Assembly: GCF_050948175.1 (NCBI RefSeq) | Contig: NC_135200.1 | Location: 1,550,001 to 1,614,000 of the forward strand | Reading direction: 5' to 3' | Length of the DNA: 64,000 nucleotides | DNA from: Xylocopa sonorina | Taxonomy: Eukaryota > Arthropoda > Insecta > Hymenoptera > Apidae | The notes under the pieces: generated by a model | Seen by the model: the letters and a program-made list of their open reading frames with translations, nothing else | The model's database searches: none | What the model was told of the DNA's origin: nothing | Translations under genes and position numbers: made by a program | In this document: positions 25,101-35,641 of the stretch, piece by piece | Layout: every line of letters begins with the position of its first letter | Numbering within the stretch: the stretch's first letter is position 1

Positions 25101-26556
25101 AGAATGATAAAAAGATACGTTTTCAAAATTAAAATTCTTATATAGCATTATATATTTTTTCTAAGATGATTTTAATATAAAATTCTAGAATTTAATACAG
25201 ATTTTTTAATTTTCTAATGCAATAATAATGATTGCTTTCGAAATAATTGTAAAATAATCACATTTAAAATGTTAAAATTATATTCTATATTTGAATATTA
25301 TGTACATCCTACATAAAATTTATTTTTTTTTGCCTACTTGTCTACTCATTTGCCAGTATAATACGTCAAACAATTATAAAGCGTTTCTAGTGCCTCTAAT
25401 TGTTAAAATTATTACTTAAAAACCTAAAAAGGTTAATGCATTCAGGCTTAAACCCTAAAATGCTGCCTTTATCCCAAAACCAGACACCACCGCTGTGTCT
25501 GTCTAATCTCTAGGCCATGATACATTATGAAACCAACTGAATAATTCTACATTTAAAAATAAATGGGGCTGTTCTTGCTGATTTTGAAATGGAATTTCCA
25601 ACTAAAAGGTGGGTGGTTTTCAAACCTGACTTACAGGCAAATTTTATTTTTAAGTCCAAAAAGATGGAGGTTTATTTTATCTCATATATTAAAACTTTAA
25701 AGCATATTTTCAACTCCTATAATACATGGTAATCTAATTAATATATTTTTTAAAATCAATCCATACATATAATGTTAAGCATTTCACATAATTACTTTTA
25801 CAAGTTTGAAGATCATTCTGTGAACTTGATACAATCAACAAATGATGGGGTGATGATCGTTATAAATTGTATATAAATTAGTTGAAAATACTAGTGGAGT
25901 ATTTATGTTTTCTTTTAAATATTTTGTCACAGATGTGGATGATGTTAAATATGTGATAAACTTTGATTACCCGTCATCATCTGAAGATTACATACATCGA
26001 ATTGGTCGTACCGGACGAAGGAGGCAAACTGGGACTGCTTACGCTTTTTTCACGAGCCATAACATGAAGCACGCAGGAGATTTAATAGAAGTATTGAGAG
26101 AAGCAGGGCAAAATATAAATCCGCGACTCACTGAAATGGCAGAATTAGCTAAATCAGGAACTTATGGAAATAGAAGTATGTCCTTAAATTATTTCCATTT
26201 AGAATTGAGCAAGAGTATCTTAAAATATCTTTTACATGATAGGTGGAAAACGATTTACAAGCAATGATAGAAGCAATGGTAGAAGAGGTAATATTGACAC
26301 CAGAGGTAGGGGTGGTTCTATAAGAGGAAGGGGTGGCGCAAACGGTCGCGGCGGAAATTCTTATCAATCTACGTCGAGTAATTATTCAAGTTCAGATTAC
26401 AGTAACTATAATAACACGAAACAGAGTAATCCAATTAACCAGAGTACAGGATATGGGTATACACAAAGAACCTATGGACAAAGTAACTTAGCACAAAGCT
26501 ATGGAGGAGGCGATAATTATGGAAGCACTTATCAATATAGGGGAACAACATATTAA
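22173..26556 (+). CDS. DEAD-box RNA helicase, DDX5/DDX17/Rm62 family, copy A
   Basis: Coding exons 22173-22174 (bases AT of the start codon), 22764-23021, 23094-23331, 23529-23809, 24101-24594, 25933-26175 and 26243-26556 give 609 residues. All helicase motifs are intact: Q motif PTAIQAQG, motif I AQTGSGKT (about residue 156), PTRELAQQ, TPGRLID, DEAD (about 267), SAT, IIFVETKR, ATDVAARGLDV and HRIGRTGR. The N-terminus is Arg/Gly-rich (RGRRGGSGRGG) and the C-terminus is RGG then Ser/Tyr/Asn/Gln-rich, likely disordered and RNA-binding. Position after motif I reads TLGY where copy B has TLAY. Family role: ATP-dependent RNA unwinding in splicing, transcription and RNP remodelling in the nucleus. 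It is the more diverged of two tandem copies and keeps more introns. Confidence 0.9.
24595..25932 (+). other. Large intron of helicase copy A (phase 1, RGL|D)
   Basis: This 1.34 kb intron sits between motif V residues RGL and D, the same position and phase as the 1.78 kb intron in copy B (31045-32824). Inside it at about 25000 is an acceptor-like TTTTTCAGAGGCACA shared almost exactly with copy B (31665 region). I see no coding exon with both splice sites clearly defined. Confidence 0.55.
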
Positions 26557-27797
26557 GAATGTAGTTACTCTATTAAAAAAATAGATTTTACTATTAAAAC
26601 AATGTTAATAGTGGTATACTTAGTTGAATTTGTGTTAAGTTTAGAATAGCATAAGACAAACATTACACCAGATAGAACCAAAAAAATATGTCATGTATTT
26701 CATGTATACATGGAAAAAAGAAATTAATATAATAATAGTCATAATGAGGTTTGTTAAATATGTATGTATTACTAAAGAGTTAAAGACTAGATTCCATTAA
26801 TTTCGTTAATTAAGTTAAAAAGTATATAAGATTAATAAATGTATTACATTTAAGTTCCTACGATTCATGATTAATTCAAATTTTATGTTGAACTTAAGAA
26901 AGTATTTTAATTTGAATACCTTAACAAAGAGAGGATAATATTTAAGTGATATTAAGAAATGTTCATTTAATTAGGATAACCGTATATGGTGTTACACATA
27001 TCACGCATACAATATATATTATTAAATAGTTTTATTGCAATTATTAAATGAAACTATGAAAGAATTAATATATTTTCTTTGCAAATGTACATAAATTATC
27101 ATTTTATTTATTGTAGTAATTTTCGATATATAGAATAAATTAAATTTATTTCTACTAGAATTTGGTTTGCTACGTAAATATATATACCAACTAAAATAGG
27201 GTACTACATTCATATTATATCATTGTAACCAAGCGCGTGCGCGCGCGCGTGTGTATATATGTTATTAATTTAATGTGTATGTCGCGCGCGCGCGCGCCTA
27301 CATGTTTGTGTGTACTGTTACAAATTATAAATTAATAAAATTGTTCTTTCTTATAAAATTTAAATGTTTTTTACCCTTAAATGTACGATAAAATAGCATT
27401 AGCAAGGGTTTTCACTTCAACATTTTATTTTGGAACATTTTCCCTTCCACATTACGCACCACTATTTCCGGTATATCATGCAATTATATTTTTAACAATA
27501 TTTATAATTAATATTTCAACGTTAATAACCAAAAAATAAATAAGTAATATTTTTAATGCTTGATTAAATTATATTTAAGCTGAAAAACTAATAAAATATG
27601 CAAAGCAGTAAAATTGAAGCTAAAGTTGTACTATTTCCTGGTATAATACGACGCCATGATATTTGTTTCACAGATCCTCTTCGGATCGTATAACGAGTAG
27701 AACGGTACTTTTTATTAACTATACTGATTTATATCGTCTATCCATTTAGGAATATCACCGTAATCATCAACCACAAGCAACAAATATCTTTATAACA
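26557..27797. other. Spacer between the tandem helicase genes
   Basis: 3' UTR of copy A and upstream region of copy B. It carries two alternating CG/TG tracts (about 27231-27260 and 27282-27298) separated by an AT-rich spacer. The last ~150 bases before 27797 probably form the untranslated first exon of copy B. No other gene is visible. Confidence 0.45.
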
Positions 27798-30700
27798 ATG
27801 TAAGTTACATAAAATATCTACTAACTTTACGTAAAGATATTACTTTTTTGTGAATATCTTATTGACATTTATTGTCTGCAATTGTCTATGCCATACTCCA
27901 TATTGCTCTTTTATATGGATGAAATTTTTCCCGTTATTATATCAAGCCATTCGTTACTAGTAATAATCCAATTAATACTGATATTTCATTAACTGTATTA
28001 TTATTAACAATAATATAATTAATACTAATATTTAATTAATTGTATTATTATTAATTATATATATATATATATTTATTTGTAATTATAATTTTGGGAATTA
28101 GTTCGATAGTACGTGTGTGATAGATGTATGTATTGTTTAAGTTTGATTTAACTTTCGGACATAATGATCAAACTTAATGTCTGTAGGTTATAAATAACTC
28201 GATGTATTTATTAAAAGAAACTTATACACGACAATAAGATATTTCGATCATATACTGTCACGCGCATTATGTATTCATCATTTTGTCAAATTTAAATTTT
28301 CCTGCTCTACGAATATTCCGTGAAGATTGTACCTTCGTAGATGGTATAAATTTTCTTCTAACAAGTATTTTTGTTTTCTGTGTAACTTTAAATTTATTAT
28401 TTTTATGTTCACAATAATACTTGTAATGAAAAATTTCTGATTATATTTATTTTTGTCCATAAGATATCATCATATTAAAACATCACCAAGGGAAGGAACC
28501 TTATGCAATGAATATTAAAGTTTAGGGATAAGTAGTAAGAAGAAAAATTAAATATGGACAAAAATTTAGGGAAAAGTAGTTAGTAAGAAATCTATTAAAT
28601 GTCAAAGCATAGGATATACGATGATCTTAAAGACAACAAAATTACTTAACACTTAGCTGACCCAACGGTCACAGAGATCTGTACAGTTTCCACCGCGCGA
28701 GGGAAAACCAAACTGCGTTGTCCATTGTGCATTTTTCTGAGGTCAGGTTTTCCTCAGATAAAAATGGTAGATCTACCCGATCGGTCGGCCACCGACTAGC
28801 TTGGAAATAGGTAGATCTATCCGATCAGTCGGTCATCAACTAGTTTGGAAATGGGTAGATCTACCCGATCGGTCGGCTAAGTGTTAAGAACTATCATTGT
28901 AGTTGTAGACTATCTAACTGTTTTATCAATCAAATAATCAAAGATATTGAAGACTTTGTTGTATCTCTTATATAGAGTAGTAATATGAAATCAACGCAAT
29001 GTATTTAATATTTTAGAATACCAAATTTCCATAAACTCGAAGCACCTGAGAAAAGAGATTATATTAACATTTCTTCTAAATCATGTTTTAGTTTTATTCA
29101 AAATTATGTACTTGTTTATATATATATATAAATTATTTCATCTCTTTTAGCTAAATTCCTCCTTGAAATCTAAATAATAATCTAATATATATATATAATC
29201 CTAATGTTACAACACGAAGTCCGCATATAGTTGAAGCTTATCGTTCGGATAAAGAAATTACTGTGAAAGGAGCCAATGTACCAGGGCCAAATATATACTT
29301 TGAGGAAGGCGGTTTTCCAGACTACGTTTTGAGTGAAATTTGTAGGCAAGGTTTTGGTGAACCAACTGCGATTCAAGCGCAAGGTTGGCCTATTGCTTTG
29401 TCCGGTCGCGATATGGTTGGAATTGCTCAAACTGGCTCAGGAAAGACATTGGCATATATATATATATATTATAATATAAATCTACATATATGATCTATAT
29501 AATCTATCTATATATGATTAGATTTCAAGAAGGAATCTAGCTAAAAAGAATGAAGTAATTTTTATGGAAACTTTATAATGATTGTTATAAATCATAAATT
29601 TACACCATGCTTTACAGTTTATTCAGTATGTTAATTAAAAAGTATGTACATATTGTATTTATATTTATTTTTGATACTTAGAAATAACTTTACCTTAAAG
29701 GGCTTACCGTGATCGTGAACGCGGTGATAGAAGGGGTGGAGGTGCACGCGGAGGTGGTCGTTTTGGTGGTCGAGATGGAGGCAGCGGAGGTGGAAGGTTC
29801 AGTAGTACTTCCAATAGAGATGGTAATTTTGGAAGCAATAACTTTAAAAATCGACAACCTGGAGAACGTCTTCGGAAGCCACGATGGGACATGAGTACAT
29901 TGCAACCATTTAGAAAAGATTTCTATGAGCCTCATCCTAATGTTACAACACGAAGTCCGCATATAGTTGAAGCTTATCGTTCAGATAAAGAAATTACTGT
30001 GAAAGGAGCCAATGTACCAGGGCCAAATATATACTTTGAGGAAGGTGGTTTTCCAGACTACGTTTTGAGTGAAATTCGTAGGCAAGGTTTTGGTGAACCA
30101 ACTGCAATTCAAGCGCAAGGTTGGCCTATTGCTTTATCCGGTCGCGATATGGTTGGAATTGCTCAAACTGGCTCAGGAAAGACATTGGCATATATTTTAC
30201 CGGCGATTGTACATATAAACCATCAACCAAGGTTGAACCGAAGTGATGGCCCTATAGCTCTCATCTTAGCGCCAACGAGAGAACTTGCGCAGCAAATTCA
30301 ACAAGTTGCGTCAGATTTTGGTGTCTCATCACAAGTAAGAAATACTTGCATCTTTGGTGGAGCTCCGAAAGGTCCCCAAGCACGTGATCTTGAACGCGGT
30401 GTTGAAATTTGCATAGCAACACCTGGACGTCTTATCGACTTTTTAGAACGTGGTACAACAAATTTACGTAGATGCACATATCTAGTACTAGATGAAGCTG
30501 ACAGGATGCTTGACATGGGCTTTGAGCCACAAATTAGGAAAATTGTCGAACAAATCCGACCTGACCGTCAAACTCTTATGTGGTCAGCAACGTGGCCAAA
30601 GGAAGTACGCAATCTTGCAGAAGAATTTTTAACAGACTATATACAAATTAACATTGGCTCACTGCAATTGGCCGCAAATCATAATATTCTTCAAATTGTT

Positions 30701-32040
30701 GATGTATGCGAAGAATTTGAAAAGGAGGGTAAACTTATGAAACTTTTAGAAGAAATTTCGAATGAACCAGAAAATAAAACTATTATTTTTGTTGAAACAA
30801 AAAGAAAAGTAGATGATATAACACGTGCAATTAACAGATATGGATGGCAAGCAATCGGGATCCACGGAGATAAAAGTCAACAGGAAAGAGATTACGTATT
30901 GAATCGTGAGTTTTTGATTAGACATTTTGTTTTTCTCCTGTTTGTAAATCTATTCCGCTTGATATCAGAGGAATTTTCTTTTAGAGTTCCGGAATAGCAG
31001 ATCTGCCATTCTAGTAGCTACAGATGTTGCAGCAAGAGGATTAGGTAAGAATCTGTTTACACACAAGTGGAGTATGATGTAAGGGTCAGGCTGCGATGGT
31101 TATTTCACATTTGTGAGAGTTGTATTATTGTGATGTGGCAACGGATAACGGCATGTGCCAGACTGATTGACATTAGCCTTTCTTGGTGTGAATGGAAATT
31201 ATTCCAAATATCTAGAGGTTCTACAACGACAAATTAACACGATCAGTGATTCAACTTTGTTTCTTTTTTTATTCTATTTAAAATATATTAATTTATTTTT
31301 ATTAACTCATTATTTAGGAAATTCAACATAATTTATTGTAAAAGCAAACAAAATTAATGCTGTCGTTTTTCGTCTTTTCAGCACAACAGTATTGAAAGGA
31401 AATTTTGTAATATGTTTAGTTTTATCATAGTCCAGATGGATTTTGACATACTTTTAATTTCTATAAACTTTCCGTACATTATAATATACAATATATAGTA
31501 ATATTTAATATTATTAGTAGAATTAAGAGTAAGTCAAAATATTTCAGGAATAAAAGTAGATTAGGTAAGCAGGTAAGGAGATAGAAGGTTCATCACTTAA
31601 AATTTTGTTCTCATTGAAAAAAGTCTTGTCAGTCTGGTATTAACGTGCTGTTCTATGTGTTTTCAGAGGCACATGCGACGGAGTTTTATTAATGATAAGA
31701 ACTCTGGAGAGCTTGCTTTGGAATATATAATTGAATGGGACGTGACTGCTGGTCTCTGTCCCCGCGCAACAAGCTAACCTAACGCTGTGCCTCGGCCCAC
31801 CGTGCCACTTGAAAAAACACACTCTCACTCTGTACCTGCGACGGTCCAAAGTATGGAAGTCATAGAATTAGGGTATTTAGCGAATAAGGACCTACCCAAA
31901 ACAGGATAGACATTTTTTTTAACGTTCACTGTCTTAGATTAGAAGGATAGGAAATGACATTACATTGTTTTGCAAAGTTTGTGAACAGATATTTTTAATT
32001 AAACAAATAATACATACGTGTATATATATATTATATATAC

Positions 32041-32110
<70 letters not shown>

Positions 32111-33556
32111 CTTTTTCTTTTTTTTTAACGTGCAAACATCTGATTTGTTTTATTTATTAAAAATTTGTATTGGCATATAATTTAACTTATAAGTTGTAAG
32201 AAGATTTGAGAATTCTCAACATTGCAAAGCAAATGTCGATGTTACTCGTACAATGGAATGCATGTGGGGTTGATCGGAGAATGCACATGGTGCTCATCCA
32301 ATGTTCCAACCTCACGGAAGCAATACGCAAGGACCAAATTTTGAAAGACCAGCACAGATCCATACTTTGGTGCGGGAGAGAAGGGTGTGAAGTTACTAAG
32401 AGTAAATATACAGCTCGCTAACGCATAAAGTGAGAATTCCATGAGAACCATCTGAGCTCTGATTCCTCTACATTTCCAAAAATGTATTTACGTTTCCAGC
32501 TTTTGGCAACCACAGGTAAATAATATAAAAACTTGCTCTTTGTGGTCAACTCATTCGTGTGCTTCGTATGTAAATTATAGATGGAATGAATATTTCAATA
32601 TACTAGTCTGCAATAAAATAGACTAGACTATTTTGGACCTGACTATAGACTGTTTTATATTTTTCTTTTGTACATAAAAAAGCAATGGTAGTTTAATTCC
32701 ATCTGTATTGCACATATTACTGTGTCTACTAATGCTTTAATTAATTCGCTTTGTAAGTTAATCGAACCACAAAGACACGAGTAATTTTTTATTTTCGATG
32801 ATTATAACTTTCAATGTTGTACAGATGTCGAAGATGTTAAATTTGTGATAAATTTGGATTACCCGTCCAATTCGGAAGACTATGTACACCGGATCGGACG
32901 AACAGGACGTTCTCAGCGTACAGGAACAGCTTACGCATTTTTTACACCTGGTAACGCACACAAGGCCGGTGATTTAATTCAAGTTCTTGAAGAAGCGAAA
33001 CAAGTTGTGAATCCTAAACTGTATGAATTATCGAAGAATCCAGGCATTTATAAAAGTATGTTTCGATTGATAGTTCAAAAATTCCGATTCCATGTCTATT
33101 TAGCTTCATTTCTGTCATTATTATTTCACAGGAAGTCGTTATGGAGGACGTACCGGGGGTGGTAGTGGACGCGGTTCTGGTGGTCGCGGTGGTAGTTCTC
33201 GCGGTTCTCGAGGTGGTCGTGATGGTGATAGAGGTGGTAGATTCGACCGTTCTAATGGCAGTGGAGGAGATCGTGCAAGTAAATGGAATGGAAATAATAG
33301 TAGTATGTCTTCCCACAAAAATTGTGAGATTTTTATTTTCTTGTCGTTTTAATTTGTTTGTGCACATTGCTAATTAATTGTTATCTATTTAGGTGGTATG
33401 GGAGGAGGCAGTTACAGTAGTAAAACATTTTCTCAAAACAATTATGGTGTAACTTCTGGTGGTGGCTCCAGCGGTTATAGTCAGAACGGTGGATACGGAG
33501 GAAGTGGGGGGGGAGGTAGTAGTGGAAGTAACTATAGGCAACAAAATGGTTATTAA
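27798..33556 (+). CDS. Rm62: DEAD-box RNA helicase, DDX5/DDX17/Rm62 family, copy B
   Basis: Coding exons 27798-27799 (AT of the start codon, proposed), 29701-30905, 30985-31044, 32825-33055, 33132-33302 and 33393-33556 give 610 residues. The N-terminus MAYRDRERGDRRGGG resembles the Arg/Asp-rich start of p68 proteins. Motifs are complete: PTAIQAQG, AQTGSGKT (about 156), PTRELAQQ, DEAD (about 267), SAT, IIFVETKR, ATDVAARGL|DVEDV and HRIGRTGR. The tail is RGG-rich then Gly/Ser/Tyr/Asn/Gln-rich. One 1,205 bp exon covers what copy A splits into four, while copy B alone has an intron at VLN|Q. Closer to p68 consensus than copy A, so it is the likely functional Rm62 orthologue. The first exon is inferred from a perfect AT|GTAAGT at 27798 and phase; the remaining exons are firm. 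Confidence 0.9.
28646..28887. mobile_element. piggyBac-type MITE in intron 1 of helicase copy B
   Basis: The element starts TTAACACTTAGCTGACC and ends GGTCGGCTAAGTGTTAA: a TTAA at each end (28646-28649, 28884-28887) and terminal inverted repeats with one mismatch in the first 13 bases. TTAA target duplications are typical of piggyBac elements. The right half contains about 2.5 copies of a 44-bp tandem unit beginning GGTAGATCTACCCGATCGG (starts 28766, 28810, 28854), itself partly palindromic. There is no reading frame, so it would need a transposase in trans. Confidence 0.75.
29130..29561. mobile_element. Inverted-repeat cassette carrying a helicase exon fragment
   Basis: Two 44-bp arms, 29130-29173 and 29518-29561, are inverted copies of each other with 6 mismatches (core TAGCTAAATTCC / GGAATCTAGCTA). 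Between them, at 29198-29459, is a sense-oriented copy of helicase exon 29934-30195. Short TA runs border the fragment on both sides. The arms resemble terminal inverted repeats of a DNA transposon that has captured gene sequence. No transposase is present. Confidence 0.65.
29198..29459 (+). pseudogene. Partial duplicate of helicase copy B exon (Q motif to motif I)
   Basis: This 262-bp stretch differs from 29934-30195 at 5 positions (about 98 percent identity). It encodes residues from PNVTTRSPHIVEAY through AQTGSGKTLAY, that is the Q motif and Walker A, with one replacement (SEIRRQG to SEICRQG); the other four changes are silent. It has no start and no splice sites in place and runs into TA repeats at its 3' end. 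It lies in intron 1 of copy B, about 0.74 kb upstream of its parent. Recent duplication by an element, by local repair, or an assembly error are the options. Confidence 0.85.
31045..32824 (+). other. Large intron of helicase copy B (phase 1, RGL|D)
   Basis: A 1.78 kb intron matching the large intron of copy A in position and phase. It contains a TA microsatellite (about 32044-32108) and several less AT-rich patches (31640-31860, 32230-32420) that stand out from ordinary intron sequence here. Neither patch gives a frame-preserving exon that I can support. Confidence 0.5.
32044..32108. repeat. TA microsatellite in helicase copy B intron
   Basis: About 65 bases of alternating TA, followed by a T-rich tract at 32109-32127. 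Confidence 0.95.
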
Positions 33557-35641
33557 TCTCAAAAGGATCGATTTTAAAGAGGAATCTGATGTAATATAGT
33601 AAACAGGGACAGACAGAAAAATGTTCTAAGTGGATAGAGCATGTTTTACTTGAGTGTAAAATGCTTCTAATCGTAAATAAATACAAACTAGAGTAAAAAT
33701 GATTGAAGGTATTAGGAGGTTCGGGTTATATTAACTAAAGAACATTGATAAGCACTCTTTTTTTTAATGAAAAAAGTACATATACATTAAGTGTAACGGT
33801 AGGTCACTAGAATCATCAGTGATGATTCATTTTGACTCGCGGTCCCAGTAAATAGGACCGTCATTCTTTTCTTCTTTCTTTATATTATGATTTAATTCTT
33901 AAAAATTGTTGATGTACCTAATGTGCATCAAAGAAAGATAAACAAGAGGATTTGTAAAAAAATTGAATAATGTTCCTTTGAATAAAAAGTTTTAAGGGAC
34001 ATTAAAGTGTAGAAAATATCGATAACAAGAATGTAAGTCCACAATTTATGATCACTATGACGGTTAGTTAATTTATCAGTACGAAATTTTGAATTTTAAA
34101 AAAAAGAAAAAAAAGATTGTGATTAAGCTAATAAGTGCAAAAATTATTTGTGTTATTTGAAATATACAATGAAATTAAATTTGGGAGAGTATGGAAACTC
34201 TATACAGTGTAGTATTAGAAATGTAATAAAATAATATAAGTATAAAATTTAAACAAAAAATTTTATTACCACAGTTTACTTTCTTCGTACGGAAAGTAAA
34301 TTCTATACATTTAAGTTTCTATTGGATCCAAAAATATTAAATTAAGCAGTAGTAAATTACTTTAGTAGAAAATTGTTATAATTAGTTTAGTGTACTCTGC
34401 AGATAAAGTTCATTGAAAAGAAAAAAAAATAAGAAGAAAATCATGAATTAGAGCTTATATTTATCAATACAATATTTCAATTATGCAGCTGTTTGAACGT
34501 TTTATTGTTTAACAGTTTTGTTATTGATAAAGTATTAATCATAATGTTTACCGATATGAGTTATCGATACTATGATTTATAGATATATTATTCATTGGTT
34601 GAAGCATTTATGAGGTTTAAAAATCATACGATGAAGTCAAAGCTTAATGATTCATTCCAATATAATATCTTGCACAGTTTTTATTTTTGCATTAATAGAA
34701 ATGTGACTGCCAATTATGCGAGCCTGTCTAATTGCTTTAGCGATAGTAAAATGAAAATTGTAACATTATTGACATAGTCATCCTTTATAGTATTTAATAT
34801 ATAACGTATTAATGTGTATATTCATCTATATGTATTCACAATATTGCGTGAATATATTTTCTAAAATCAACCGAGTAAATTAAATGGTTAGATTCGAATT
34901 TTAGAAGTAAAGTATTAATGTGTCATTAATACAGTAAATTTTGTAGGTCTGAAATTGTCATAATATTTTTGTATTGTACAATGCCATCCGATAAATAACG
35001 ACGTACTCCATGTTTCACTGTACTAGTATCGTATTAAAACATTACACGGTTACTCCAATATATTTCTATTAAAGTTTATCATTAATTATTACATTAAATT
35101 TACGGAACAGAAGAAATGTATCCCAATTTAAGAATGTTTAATTATATGTACTTTCAAGTTTACAACTAACAAATGTAGCTAAATCTGCTTGTGAGATTGA
35201 AAAGGTATACGTATTTAAGAATGCGTATAGTTTGTTTAAATCCATCAAAGTACTAAATTGTAAATCATTTCATATGGATAATATATACGGATGTCATTCC
35301 AAAATTGTATAAAATGTATTTCTTATAAAAAAAACCTTGCAATACGTTTCATTCTTACACTTTGGAAGAGTGGGGAGAAGATTTCTATTGTTAAGTATTG
35401 TTTAGAAGTTGGTTTTATATACACTTTCACGTATACCACGTATACGTAGTAGTTATAGGTATATGGATGTGTGTATTTAGCGAGAGAAGTGGGGGATATA
35501 CTTGATTTAAAACGCATGACGCTCGAATCGAACAGTGTAGACGACGAGAATCGGTGTACCGTGGTTGGTAATTGATTGATAATATTTGTTAAGTAAAAAC
35601 TGTTTCCTTTCCTGTATTGTGAATATCAGATTTTCTTCATC
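33557..35641. other. 3' region of helicase copy B and upstream region of Pcyt2
   Basis: About 2.1 kb of AT-rich sequence. Near 33811-33830 is a perfect palindrome around GAATCATCAGTGATGATTC, and a GGTCC...GGACC hairpin follows at about 33841. AATAAA-type signals occur at about 33676, 33981 and 34228. The final ~150 bases before the Pcyt2 ATG (35642) are likely its leader. No gene seen. Confidence 0.4.

Noticed and set aside
24595..25932. U12-type (minor) introns in the listed genes
   Set aside because: All donors I used are GT with U2-type consensus; no GTATCCTT or ATATCCTT donor was found at an exon edge.
31080..31240. Possible C/D box snoRNA in helicase copy B intron (TGATG and CTGA words)
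   Set aside because: The boxes are imperfect, spacing is wrong and no terminal stem was found.
32206..32421. 71-codon frame in the large intron of helicase copy B
   Set aside because: It has no splice sites in the right phase to enter the helicase transcript and no family features; kept only as part of the intron description.
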